A stretch of DNA of 64,000 nucleotides from Akkermansiaceae bacterium (lineage in GTDB: Bacteria; Verrucomicrobiota; Verrucomicrobiia; Verrucomicrobiales; Akkermansiaceae). Numbering within the stretch: the stretch's first letter is position 1; each line of letters opens with the position of its first letter. Location of the stretch: contig JAHCBC010000003.1 of assembly GCA_019634595.1 (NCBI GenBank), forward strand, positions 248,001 to 312,000. Direction: 5' to 3'. The position numbers were made by a program, and so were the translations under genes. Positions 35,558 to 44,176 of this stretch are shown here, one piece after another. Under the pieces are notes generated by a model. The model was not told the DNA's origin and searched no databases. It was given only the letters and a program-made list of their open reading frames with translations.

Positions 35558-36126
35558 GGCTCCCCTCCCCCGGTCACCCGGCGATGGAATGCGGAAAAGA
35601 GCGCCATCGTTTCCTCCGCCTCCAGATAGTCCATGTGCCCGCAGGAAATGACATGGTCCACCTGCGGGTGCCACCATCTGGAGATCGCGTCGCGTTTCCC
35701 CTGCACGGTTTCCAGCGAGGCGCAGCGCGGGAGCGACCGGGACACGGGGCCGTAGGCGAAGACATGCAGACGCCGCAGGTCCTGCTCCGGCAGCCCCAGG
35801 TTCACCAACAGTTCCAGCCCGCAACTTCCCGCCAGCAAAATGACCTTTCCGGCGGAGACGAATGTTTCCTGGAAGGAAAGGCGGTGTCTTTCCACGAATG
35901 ACGGACGCCGGGAGGCGAGGTATTGCCGCGCGTTGCTGAAACTCGCGAGGAGGAGGTTCGTTTCACGCCACGCAGCCGCGGGCCGGTAGGGGAAATTCAG
36001 GTCGAGCCTCTGCTCCGGGGAAACGGGCGACCGGTCGAGGAATCCGAGCTGCAGCGGACTGAGTGCGTTCGTCCGTGGATCGCTCTGGCCGGTGAAAAAG
36101 GCGACGATGACCCTTTCCTCATTCAT
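35554..36126 (-). CDS. Unrecognised protein in the acyl/glycosyl operon, possibly alpha/beta-hydrolase-like
   Basis: 190 residues. The stretch VILLAGSCGLELLVNL followed by LHVFAYGPVSRSLPR and a late HVISCGHMDYLE could be a degenerate alpha/beta-hydrolase layout (nucleophile in GSCG, late His), but the canonical GxSxG is missing. I cannot name the family. It overlaps the GT2-like gene by 8 bases and the GT1 gene by 4, so it is translationally coupled to both and probably acts in the same pathway. Confidence 0.55.
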   Translation of the reverse strand: MNEERVIVAFFTGQSDPRTNALSPLQLGFLDRSPVSPEQRLDLNFPYRPAAAWRETNLLLASFSNARQYLASRRPSFVERHRLSFQETFVSAGKVILLAGSCGLELLVNLGLPEQDLRRLHVFAYGPVSRSLPRCASLETVQGKRDAISRWWHPQVDHVISCGHMDYLEAEETMALFSAFHRRVTGGGEP

Positions 36127-37267
36127 CCTTCACGAAGCGGTCACTGGCATGGACACGGTATCTCCGGCTGCGCCAGCGGATCCTGCGGTCAATCAGGGCG
36201 TGGACCATGTGCAACGGCTGGAGCAGTTCCGAAACAAGGGATGCGAACGGACGGTGGATGGGCGTGCCGAAGACACCGGTCTGCATCAACTGTAGGATGA
36301 AGGAGCGAACGAGGAAAACGATCAAAGTGAACACCGCCAGCCGCACCGACGGCCGGATCACCAGGAAAACCAGCGGCACCCACAGCAGGAGCTGGTGCCA
36401 GCCATGGAACGCGAAGATCACCACCTGGCGGGCGGGATGTTGTTCCCGCACCAGCAGCAGCGCGAACAGATACCACCGGTGCATCATCCGCAGGTAGTGG
36501 GAAAATCCGTTGATGTGGGTGGTGAGGAACACCGGCAGGGACGACTGGTGGATCACACCGCCCGCGGACCTCACCGCACCGGCGAGTGCGAGGTCATCCG
36601 TCAAATGGCGGGCGATGCCCGGGAACAGGCCGATGTCCCCGCTTTTCATCACGTAGCACATGCCGTTGAGGGAGATGGGCGGGCAGAACGGCAGCAGCGA
36701 CAAGTAGGTCATCGCCGAGTTGTTGTTCACGAACTGTGCGAGCAGGGAACCGGAGAAACCTCCGCTCTCACGATAGGATGGGAGCGCGGTGGAAAGCATC
36801 GCGTCCTGCGCGTGCATCACCAGATCCGCGGCCGTGGCGGCAGGCAGGTGCGTGTCATCATCCAACACCGCGAAGAACGGCGTCTCCACCATTGAGGATG
36901 CCTGGATGAGTTTGAAAACCTTCGGGTTCACCCCGTCCGGACATTCCGGGCAGGTCACGATGGTGATCTGGTGCGCGGGATACGCGGACCGCAGCGTCTC
37001 CGCCACGCGGATGGCTTCCGCATCGCCTTCATCGCACAGCCAGACGAAGCACTGCCCCGGCAGCGAGTGCAGGTTGCTCGCCAGCATCCTTTCCAGCTTT
37101 TCATCCCCACTGAGGATGGGCTGCAGCACGGTGAGGGTCCGCAGTTTCAGAAGCTGCTCCTCCGCGTGCGCATCCTTCCGCGCCTGCAACACGGCGAGCA
37201 CCGCCTTCATCCCCAGCAGGAGAAGGTAGAGGCCGCAACAGGCGATGATGAAGAGAGTGACCAGCAT
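36119..37267 (-). CDS. GT2-like membrane glycosyltransferase
   Basis: 382 residues from ATG 37267 (MLVTLFIIACCGLYLLLLGM). N-terminal helix, a GT-A domain with the DDD metal site (FAVLDDDTHLP) and the product-site HLTDDLALAGAV, then two or three C-terminal helices. The layout resembles ceramide glucosyltransferase/HpnI-type enzymes that glycosylate lipids at the inner membrane; the acceptor is unknown. Gap of 4 bases to the epimerase gene. Confidence 0.78.
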   Translation of the reverse strand: MLVTLFIIACCGLYLLLLGMKAVLAVLQARKDAHAEEQLLKLRTLTVLQPILSGDEKLERMLASNLHSLPGQCFVWLCDEGDAEAIRVAETLRSAYPAHQITIVTCPECPDGVNPKVFKLIQASSMVETPFFAVLDDDTHLPAATAADLVMHAQDAMLSTALPSYRESGGFSGSLLAQFVNNNSAMTYLSLLPFCPPISLNGMCYVMKSGDIGLFPGIARHLTDDLALAGAVRSAGGVIHQSSLPVFLTTHINGFSHYLRMMHRWYLFALLLVREQHPARQVVIFAFHGWHQLLLWVPLVFLVIRPSVRLAVFTLIVFLVRSFILQLMQTGVFGTPIHRPFASLVSELLQPLHMVHALIDRRIRWRSRRYRVHASDRFVKDE

Positions 37268-37271
37268 GGGT

Positions 37272-38225
37272 TCAGGGCATCTGTTGTTTCTGCCAGCGGA
37301 TGAACGCTTCGACCCCATCCTCCAGAGAGACGGCGGGCCGGCCCAGGACGCGCAGGGTCTTCGAGGCATCGAAGGTTTTCGAATACGCGAGCACGCCGAT
37401 GCCGAAGCGGGTGATGGGTGGTTCTTTGCAAGGCATCATGATCTTATAAACCCATTCGATCGCTGTCGCCAGTTTCAGTGCGTTCTCACAGGTCATCGTC
37501 TTGTCCGGGAGCGCGATGCCGAGACGTCCGAAGATCTCCCACAGGAACGGCCCGATCTCGACCGGAGCGTCGTTCGTGAGGTTGAAGTCGCCTTCAATCC
37601 GCGGGTCCAGCGCGGCCCGCAGCATGTAGTCACAGAGGGAGCCGATGTGGATGAGATCCCCCCTCACCGGCGGCCCCTCCCGCAGGAAGCGGTACATCCT
37701 GCCCGCCCGGGCGGCGGCGAGGATGCGCGGGAACAATACCGTGTCCCCCTCCCCGAAGACGGCGCGCGGCCGGAGGACCACCACCCGGCCCGGGAACTTC
37801 CGCGCCGCCAGTTCGCCCTCGTATTTCGTGCGGGCATAGTGGTTCACGAAGTCCGGACCGATGGGTGTCTCCTCCGTCATCCCTTCCTGGTCCGCCTCCC
37901 GGTAGAAGACGGAGCTGGAGGATATGTAGATGAGGTGTTTCACGCCCTTCCGCACACAGAAATCCACCACATTCTCCGTGGCGGTCACGTTCTGGCGGCG
38001 GAACTCCTGCAAGGATCCCCATGGGGCGGATCTCGCCGCGGCATGGATGATCACATCCGGCGTCTGCTCCAGCTCCAGTGGCTTCGTGAGATCGCACGAG
38101 GTGTAGTTGGCCATGGCGAGCTTCCGGCGGCCGATGCCATGCACGCACACGTCCGGATGCCGTTCCGCCCAACGCATGAACGAACCGCCGACAAAACCGG
38201 ACGCACCTGTGATGAGAATATTCAT
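37272..38225 (-). CDS. NAD-dependent epimerase/dehydratase (extended SDR)
   Basis: 317 residues from ATG 38225 (MNILITGASGFVGGSFM). Rossmann GASGFVG, catalytic Tyr/Lys in YARTKYE with upstream SSSSVFY, and downstream RPRAVFGEGD are typical of the extended SDR family, which includes sugar epimerases and 3-beta-HSD-like keto reductases. Substrate unclear: next to KAS III it could reduce a 3-ketoacyl product, next to glycosyltransferases it could act on a nucleotide sugar. Overlaps the upstream gene by ATGA. Confidence 0.85.
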   Translation of the reverse strand: MNILITGASGFVGGSFMRWAERHPDVCVHGIGRRKLAMANYTSCDLTKPLELEQTPDVIIHAAARSAPWGSLQEFRRQNVTATENVVDFCVRKGVKHLIYISSSSVFYREADQEGMTEETPIGPDFVNHYARTKYEGELAARKFPGRVVVLRPRAVFGEGDTVLFPRILAAARAGRMYRFLREGPPVRGDLIHIGSLCDYMLRAALDPRIEGDFNLTNDAPVEIGPFLWEIFGRLGIALPDKTMTCENALKLATAIEWVYKIMMPCKEPPITRFGIGVLAYSKTFDASKTLRVLGRPAVSLEDGVEAFIRWQKQQMP

Positions 38226-39520
38226 GTGAGGGAATGCAGCGGGGAGACACAGCGGATGCGGCGCCGCTTTTCGCCGCGAGGTTGGTCCGTCCATTCCGGA
38301 AAGGCCAGCCGCGGAGTGACCAGACCCAGTCTTGTGAAAAGACGGATCATCGCCTCCTCCACCGCGGCCCGCAGTGCGGGTGATGGGTCCTTGAGGAAAA
38401 TCGCCAGTTCCCCGCCGCGCTGCTCGATCCGGTAGAAGTCCGGCGCATCGGGCATGGCATACAGGGCCTGCCGCAACACCTCCGGAAAGACCGGCTCCGG
38501 GAAGCGCAGGACTTCATCCGCACGGCCCTCGATACGGGCCAGCCGCAGCGCGGGATTTCCGCACGGGCACTCCCTTTCATCAGCCACCAGCACATCATCC
38601 AGACGGTGGCGGACAAAGACCTGTGCCGTCCGGGAAAAGTCCGTGATGACCGGATGGAACTTTGTCCGTTCCGCGTCCAGCCATTGTGGCTCGATGTGCA
38701 GCACCTCCTCGTTCAGGTGCAGCCGTCCTTCCCGGCAGGTGCAGGCCAGGAAGCCCTCCGTCGCCTGATAGATCTGCCCCGGTTCCACGCGGAAACGCGC
38801 GTGGATGATCTCCGCATCACGGTCGTCCAGCACCTCGGCCACAGAGATCACCTGCTGCGGATGGACGTCGAGGGGATCGATCCTGGCGAGCTCGGCAAGG
38901 ACGGACGCGGGGGCGATCAGGATGTGCGGGCGGTGTGTTTCCAGATCATGCGCCAGATCCCCCAGCGGTTGCAGGAGGTCATAGAAGCGGAAATCAATGC
39001 GGCGGCTGGCCACCGTGCGGTAGAGGTTGCTGTCGGCGCGGAGGAAGAAAGCGATGCGGAGCGGCGTCCGCCAGAAGCTGAGTATCCTGACGAGCGATCT
39101 CCGCGAAAGCATCTTCGCCAGGATCATGCCCGCCCATTGTTCCCGCTCCTCCGGACTGACAAGGAACACGCCGCGCTTTCCGGACGTCCCGGAAGAAAGG
39201 CCGACCGTCACCCCGCCCGGCAGGACCGGGGAGAAGTCGCGCCGGGTCTCCGCCTCGAGCGCGACCGCCTCCGCCTCATGCAGATGGATGCCGTGCCGGT
39301 TGAGCGCGGCGAAGTTCCCCCGCATCGCCGCCTTGTCGATCACCGGCAGTGATTCCAAGACGGGAGTCTTTCCCTGATAGAAGGGCACCTCCTTCACCAG
39401 ACGCACCAAGAAGGCATCCAGACGCGCTCGCTGCCACGCCAGCAGTGACGCCCGCGTGGGAAAACGCCTCAGCCAGCGCGCGGCAACGAAGTGCCGGAGG
39501 ATGGACAGCGTTTCAGGCAT
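38222..39520 (-). CDS. Adenylate-forming enzyme, F390-synthetase/PaaK-like
   Basis: 432 residues from ATG 39520 (MPETLSILRHFVAARW). The Ser/Thr/Gly-rich ATP loop GLSSGTSGKRG, the QATEGFLACTC region and RHRLDDVLV match the PaaK/F390-synthetase-related branch of the ANL superfamily, and the size agrees. Such enzymes adenylate a carboxylic acid for transfer to a thiol or other acceptor. In this operon the likely substrate is an acyl chain or aromatic acid (inference). Overlaps the MBL-fold gene by 8 bases. Confidence 0.8.
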   Translation of the reverse strand: MPETLSILRHFVAARWLRRFPTRASLLAWQRARLDAFLVRLVKEVPFYQGKTPVLESLPVIDKAAMRGNFAALNRHGIHLHEAEAVALEAETRRDFSPVLPGGVTVGLSSGTSGKRGVFLVSPEEREQWAGMILAKMLSRRSLVRILSFWRTPLRIAFFLRADSNLYRTVASRRIDFRFYDLLQPLGDLAHDLETHRPHILIAPASVLAELARIDPLDVHPQQVISVAEVLDDRDAEIIHARFRVEPGQIYQATEGFLACTCREGRLHLNEEVLHIEPQWLDAERTKFHPVITDFSRTAQVFVRHRLDDVLVADERECPCGNPALRLARIEGRADEVLRFPEPVFPEVLRQALYAMPDAPDFYRIEQRGGELAIFLKDPSPALRAAVEEAMIRLFTRLGLVTPRLAFPEWTDQPRGEKRRRIRCVSPLHSLT

Positions 39521-40367
39521 GCACCACCTGCCGGGTGTTTCCATGCCGCTTCCAGGTGCTGGCACAGTGGGATGGGATGATGGTCACGGAGGGATCCGAC
39601 CTGTGAAGGTCCGCCAGCCGGAAAAACGTCTCCGCGTAGCGCCGGCTGTCCGCGAACAACAGCTTCGTCACGCGGGACGGCAGCCGCCGCCGTTCCAGCG
39701 CCTCCATCTGCCAGCAGGCGTCGCCGATGAGGAAATTCCTTCCCTCCCCGGAGCGGAAGAGCAGGCCGAGCTGCGAGCGCGCGTGGCCGGGCAGCGGGAT
39801 GCCCAGCAGGCTGGCATCGCCCGCGAGATCGTACGCCTCATTGAAGCCCGCCAGACGTGGATCCACCACCGCCTGGTCCTCCGCCCATGAGACGCGGCTT
39901 TCGAAGTCATCCGGCAGCAGCTTCGTGAGAAACGCTCCGCGCAACCGGGCGAAGCGACCTTTCCCCCGCATCTCGCTGAACTCGTCACGGGTGGCGATGA
40001 AGCGCGCCTTCGGGAAATCCCGCAGCCCCGCGACATGGTCCGCATGGAAATGGGAGATGATGATGGAGCCGATCTGCTCCGGGCGGATGTTCCGCTGCTC
40101 CAGTTGGTGGATCAGCTCCTCCTCCGGTGGTAGCGCAGGCGGCGTGATCATCCGGTAGAGGCACTCCGGGAAGGTGCGGGTCGCCTCCCAGAAATGGCGG
40201 GAGTAGCCGGTATCATAAAGCACGTAACCCAGCGACGGATGTTTCATCAGTCCGACGAGCGCGGGGAACTCGATGGACTTGAAACGGCCACCGCGCATCG
40301 CCACGCACTCCGGATGGGTGCAGTGCCCCACCCTCAGCAGGTCGAAGGAAATCGGTTCTACGGTCAT
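39513..40367 (-). CDS. Metallo-beta-lactamase-fold hydrolase
   Basis: 284 residues. The zinc motif HFHADH is at about residue 108, with FLIGDACWQ supplying the bridging Asp and IIPSHCAST the late His. Overall layout is close to N-acyl-homoserine-lactonase-like hydrolases. In the operon it may hydrolyse a thioester or lactone intermediate (inference). One base separates it from the KAS III gene. Confidence 0.85.
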   Translation of the reverse strand: MTVEPISFDLLRVGHCTHPECVAMRGGRFKSIEFPALVGLMKHPSLGYVLYDTGYSRHFWEATRTFPECLYRMITPPALPPEEELIHQLEQRNIRPEQIGSIIISHFHADHVAGLRDFPKARFIATRDEFSEMRGKGRFARLRGAFLTKLLPDDFESRVSWAEDQAVVDPRLAGFNEAYDLAGDASLLGIPLPGHARSQLGLLFRSGEGRNFLIGDACWQMEALERRRLPSRVTKLLFADSRRYAETFFRLADLHRSDPSVTIIPSHCASTWKRHGNTRQVVHA

Positions 40368-40368
40368 C

Positions 40369-41358
40369 TTAGTAGATCATCACGGTTCCGCCGATGGTGA
40401 CACCCGCTCCGGACCCGAGCAACAGGATCTTCGCCCCGCGCGGGATGCGCCCGCCGGCCAGTCCATGGTGCAGGGCGGTGGGCAATGACGCGCCCACCTG
40501 GTTCCCGTGGTCCGCGGAGATGTCCACCATTTTCCCCGCATGGATGTCCAGGGTGCGGATGATGTGCTTCAGCGCCAGCGGGCTGGCCTGGTGCGGCACC
40601 ACCAGATCGATCTCATCCATGGTCACGCCCGCCGCCGCCAGCAACCGCTCAACGAAGCCCGGCAGCTCCTTCGCCACCAGGGCGTAGAGCGGCTTCGGCG
40701 ACATGCCAAAGAACGCGCCCGCATTCGAGTCCGGCGTGCGGCGGTGGAAGCGCGAGCCGCCATCTGGGATGCGGCAGAAGTCCACGCCATCGGAAAGGGT
40801 GATGCTCTCCGTCGCGAGGATCGCCGAGCTTTCACCCGCCTCCGCGGGCCCCAACAGGCAGGCCGCCGCACCATCGCCGAACAAGCCGCCGACTTTCAGG
40901 TCCGTGCGGTCCGCGGTGAAGGTGGAGACATCCGCAGAAACGACCATCACCCGGCGGAAACGTCCCACGGCGATGAGCGCGGAACAGACATCCAGCGCGG
41001 CGATGAAAGACATGCAGCTCGCCCCGACGTCAAAGGTGGTCGTGCGCTTTCCGCCCAGGCCCAGTTCGGCGTGGATCATCGCGGCATTGTAGGGCAGCGC
41101 TTGGTCCATCGTCGCGGAGGCGGCCACCAGCGCGTCCACGTCATCCCAGCCGAGGCCGGCGGTCTCCAGCGCGGCACGGCAGGCATCCGCCGCCAGGGAT
41201 GCGGCGGTTTCCGTGGTCGAGATGGCACGCGAGCGGATGCCGGTCGCCTTGAAGCTCGCCCCGTCCGCCAGGCCCAGCGCGCGGTCCAGGTCTCCGTCCG
41301 TCAGGCGGGCCGGTGGCACCACCGCCGCGGTCGAGAGGAGTTTCACCCGCCGCGTCAT
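40369..41358 (-). CDS. 3-oxoacyl-ACP synthase III-like (KAS III) condensing enzyme
   Basis: 329 residues of the FabH/thiolase fold. The Cys-His-Asn triad is present: Cys115 in DVGASCMSF, His in VVPHQASPLA (~250) and Asn in DHGNQVGASLP (~283). It lacks the FabH N-terminal GxG start region seen in fatty acid enzymes and differs from OleA around the Cys, so a specialised condensing enzyme is likely. Its ATG overlaps the glutamine cyclotransferase stop. Confidence 0.85.
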   Translation of the reverse strand: MTRRVKLLSTAAVVPPARLTDGDLDRALGLADGASFKATGIRSRAISTTETAASLAADACRAALETAGLGWDDVDALVAASATMDQALPYNAAMIHAELGLGGKRTTTFDVGASCMSFIAALDVCSALIAVGRFRRVMVVSADVSTFTADRTDLKVGGLFGDGAAACLLGPAEAGESSAILATESITLSDGVDFCRIPDGGSRFHRRTPDSNAGAFFGMSPKPLYALVAKELPGFVERLLAAAGVTMDEIDLVVPHQASPLALKHIIRTLDIHAGKMVDISADHGNQVGASLPTALHHGLAGGRIPRGAKILLLGSGAGVTIGGTVMIY

Positions 41359-42143
41359 GGCTTCAGCTTGATCTCGAACATGCTCGGCCAGTACTTGCCC
41401 GTCACCAGCAGGTGGCCGGTCTCCTCATCATGGGCGACACCGTTGAGCACTTCCGCCCGGTTGGGCGTGGGAAGCTGGGAGCGGAGCGCGGAGAGGTCCA
41501 GCCAGCCGGTCACCTGCCCGCTCTCCGGATCGATCCGCGCGATGCGGTTGGTCATGTAGACGTTCGCGAACACGGAGCCGTTGATGTATTCCAGCTCGTT
41601 CAGGAGCTTCACGGGCCGGCCCTGATCCGTCACCGTGACGGTTCTCTTCACGGCCATGTCCTTCGGGTCGCGGAACTTCAGCGCGTCGCTGCCGTCGCTC
41701 ATGATGAGGTGCTTCCCATCCGTGGTGAGTCCCCAGCCCTCGCCTTCGAAGGTATGGGTGCGCAGGGTACGGAAAGTCGCCGGATCCAGGACAAAGGCGG
41801 TCTTTTCCTTCCACGTGAGCACCCACAGCTCGCCGTTCATCAGGGTCATGCCTTCGCCGAACACTTCCGCCGGGAGGCTGCGGCGTTTCAGCACCGCTCC
41901 GGTTTTCCGGTCCACCTCGCGCACGGAGGATTTCGAATAATGGCCGGTGCTTTCCAGCAACCTGCCGCCGGTGAGCTGCAGGCCCTGAGTGTAGGCATCC
42001 ACATCATGTGGCACCACGGCCACCACTTCATAGGACAGAGTCTCCGGGACGGCGTCCTTCTTCGCGCATCCGGCGATGGCCAACACCAGCGCCGCCGCGC
42101 TCCATTTCAAAAGCGATCTCATTTCAATCATTCGGAAAGTCAT
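41355..42143 (-). CDS. Glutaminyl-peptide cyclotransferase, lipoprotein
   Basis: 262 residues. Lipobox LAIAGCAKK, then a five-bladed beta-propeller of the glutamine cyclotransferase family (DAYTQGLQL, EGEGWGLTTDG, LNELEYINGSVFANVY). Family members convert N-terminal Gln to pyroglutamate. A start at the third Met (MRSLLKW) is also possible. Overlaps xseA by ATGA and KAS III by ATGA, so it lies inside the same operon, though a metabolic link is not obvious. Confidence 0.85.
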   Translation of the reverse strand: MTFRMIEMRSLLKWSAAALVLAIAGCAKKDAVPETLSYEVVAVVPHDVDAYTQGLQLTGGRLLESTGHYSKSSVREVDRKTGAVLKRRSLPAEVFGEGMTLMNGELWVLTWKEKTAFVLDPATFRTLRTHTFEGEGWGLTTDGKHLIMSDGSDALKFRDPKDMAVKRTVTVTDQGRPVKLLNELEYINGSVFANVYMTNRIARIDPESGQVTGWLDLSALRSQLPTPNRAEVLNGVAHDEETGHLLVTGKYWPSMFEIKLKP

Positions 42144-43501
42144 TTCTCCACGCGGCTGGCCACTTCGCCATCCGCCAGTTTCGTTCTCAGCAAGCTGCCG
42201 GGCGCCACTTCCTTCGTGGAACGGATCACCCCGCCATGTTCATCCAGCGTGATGGAGAATCCGCGCTGGAAGGCGGACTCCGGTCCCAGCGCGCGCAGCA
42301 GGCCACGCAGGACATCCAGACGCCGCGAATGGTGCGCGACGCCGTCCCCGCCCAGCCGCTCCAGCCTCGCACGCAGCATTTCCAGCTTCTCCTGCCTGCG
42401 CTCCAGAACCTTCGCCGGGTGGATGGTGCGGTGGGTGTTCTTCGCCTCCGTGTAGCGCATGGCCGCGGTCCTCAATCCCTGCACCGCCGCCGACCGCAGC
42501 CGGGTCCGCAGACCATCCAGCCGCATGACCGGCTCCCGCAGCAGGCTCTCACCATCCCGCCTCAGCGCGCCGCGTTTCAACCCCGCCAGGAACCGCTCCG
42601 CGGAAAGCAGCCGCTCCGCCGTGATCCGGCCGAGCCTGCGCCGCGCCTGCGCCAGCTTCATCGCCAGTTCCGCGCCATCGGGCACAGCCAGCTCCGCCGC
42701 CGCGCTGGGCGTGGGCGCACGCAGGTCCGCCACGAAGTCCGCGATGGTGAAATCAATCTCATGCCCCACCGCGGAGATGACCGACAGCGGGCAGGCCGCG
42801 ATCGCCCGGGCGACGATCTCCTCGTTGAAATTCCACAGGTCCTCGAGCGATCCGCCGCCGCGCCCGACAATGAGCACATCACAGCGCGGGTAGCCGTATT
42901 TCTCCGGCTCACCCATTTTCCTGATCGCCTCCGCGATTTCCCGCTCCGCCCCGCGCCCCTGCACCCGCACCGGGAACAGAACCGGCTGCACCCACGGCGC
43001 GCGCCGGCCCAACACGTTCAGGATGTCACGGATCGCCGCGCCCGTGTCCGATGTGACGATCCCCACCACCCGGGGAAATTTCGGGATCGGCTTCTTCCGG
43101 GCGGCATCGAAAAGGCCCTCGTCGGCCAGTTTGCGTTTCAATGCCTCGAACCGTGCCTGGAGGTCACCCGCTCCGGATTTCTCGACTTTCTGGACGATGA
43201 TCTGGAGCGTGCCGCGGGCTTCATAAACGGTGGCTTCCGCGAAAGCCCGGATCTTCACCCCATCCTCCATCACCTCCGCGCCCGGCTTCCGCTTCGCGCC
43301 GAACATGGCGCACTGGATCTGCGCGCCGTCATCTTTCAGCGAGAAATACCAATGCCCGCTCGCCTGTTTCTTGAAGTTCGAGATTTCCCCCTCCACCCAC
43401 ACCTCGCCGACGCCGCTCTCCAGGACATTCTTCATCCGCCGCAGCAACTGCGTGACGGAAAGCGCCTTCGGCTCCGGCCGGGGTTTTGAGAAAAGATCCA
43501 C
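42140..43501 (-). CDS. xseA: Exodeoxyribonuclease VII large subunit
   Basis: 453 residues from a GTG start (MDLFSKPRPEPKALSVTQLL). N-terminal OB fold (VWVEGEISNFKKQASGHWYF), catalytic core with VVGIVTSDTGAAIRDI and the Gly-rich LIVGRGGGSLEDLWNFN followed by SAVGHEIDFTIADFVAD. Degrades single-stranded DNA with the small subunit XseB, which is not in the window. It heads the overlapping gene run that continues into the acyl/glycosyl genes. Confidence 0.95.
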   Translation of the reverse strand: MDLFSKPRPEPKALSVTQLLRRMKNVLESGVGEVWVEGEISNFKKQASGHWYFSLKDDGAQIQCAMFGAKRKPGAEVMEDGVKIRAFAEATVYEARGTLQIIVQKVEKSGAGDLQARFEALKRKLADEGLFDAARKKPIPKFPRVVGIVTSDTGAAIRDILNVLGRRAPWVQPVLFPVRVQGRGAEREIAEAIRKMGEPEKYGYPRCDVLIVGRGGGSLEDLWNFNEEIVARAIAACPLSVISAVGHEIDFTIADFVADLRAPTPSAAAELAVPDGAELAMKLAQARRRLGRITAERLLSAERFLAGLKRGALRRDGESLLREPVMRLDGLRTRLRSAAVQGLRTAAMRYTEAKNTHRTIHPAKVLERRQEKLEMLRARLERLGGDGVAHHSRRLDVLRGLLRALGPESAFQRGFSITLDEHGGVIRSTKEVAPGSLLRTKLADGEVASRVEK

Positions 43502-43811
43502 GGCGGAAAGGATGCCTCCGCGAAAGGAAATATCCAGCGGGGAAATCCTCCGCCCAAGGTCGCTTTATTTCGGGAAAACGGAAGGGCGTGGAAGCCCTGC
43601 CGATCCCAAGCTGCAGGACGGCTCCATCTGCGGCGTTGGCAGGGACCGCATTCCATGCGGTCCGGCGGGGGACGGCGGAGGCTATCCCATGATGCCCCAT
43701 GGATTGCGGCATCTCCGCAGGTGATGGGGTGGCGCGGGACGACAAGGATGGGACCGGCGGAGCAGCATCGGCTTGCCCCCTCCTGACCGCATGGAATGCG
43801 GTCCCTGCCAC
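43502..43811. other. 310-base intergenic stretch between a lipoprotein gene and xseA
   Basis: Holds the xseA promoter region and most of it is a MITE-like element (43638-43809) with 25-base inverted ends. I see no gene; frames crossing it are open only because of the repeat. Confidence 0.7.
43638..43809. repeat. 172-bp MITE-like element with 25-bp inverted ends
   Basis: Ends 43638-43662 and 43785-43809 are exact inverted copies. Each end holds its own hairpin: GACCGCAT, loop TCC, ATGCGGTC. The same framework with a different but self-complementary stem (GACGGTTT, TCC, AAACCGTC) occurs at 55625-55643. No transposase inside. Confidence 0.78.
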
Positions 43812-44108
43812 CTATCGCGGCATCCAGGATCCGTCCTCGTCGCGGAACCACAGCTCGACATCATCGTCCGGGTTCGATCCGTCGCGGGATTTGCGGATCC
43901 TGACGTCGTCCTTCTGCCGGTCCACATGCCAGACCTCGCCGTCTTCCTTGCCGCCACGGGCATCGGCGATCTGCTGGACGGTGGTCAGCGACAGCTTCGA
44001 CCGGCGGTTGACGTGGATCTCATCCGTTTCATCGGAAACATTGATGGGATGCCTCAGGGAGCATCCGGCGACGAAAAACAACGACAGCAAACCGGGGAGA
44101 AACTTCAC
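43812..44108 (-). CDS. Small putative lipoprotein
   Basis: 98 residues from a GTG at 44108: VKFLPGLLSLFFVAGCSLRH, with lipobox FVAGC. The rest is charged, with RRSKLSLTTVQQIADARGG and a beta-rich end (DVELWFRDEDGSWM). Unrecognised. Just upstream, AGGAGG precedes a four-codon ATG frame whose TGA overlaps this GTG, which would favour coupled re-initiation. It follows the ThuA-domain gene on the same strand. Confidence 0.55.
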   Translation of the reverse strand: MKFLPGLLSLFFVAGCSLRHPINVSDETDEIHVNRRSKLSLTTVQQIADARGGKEDGEVWHVDRQKDDVRIRKSRDGSNPDDDVELWFRDEDGSWMPR

Positions 44109-44176
44109 GCCACCGGCATAACACCTCCTGCCAGGAAGGCAACCATGGCCCTCCGCATCAGTTCCGGGAACGGCCA

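Noticed and set aside
34316..41358. Assigning the operon to OleABCD olefin or beta-lactone synthesis
   Set aside because: The KAS III differs around its Cys, the adenylating enzyme is PaaK-like and short, and no clear OleB is present.
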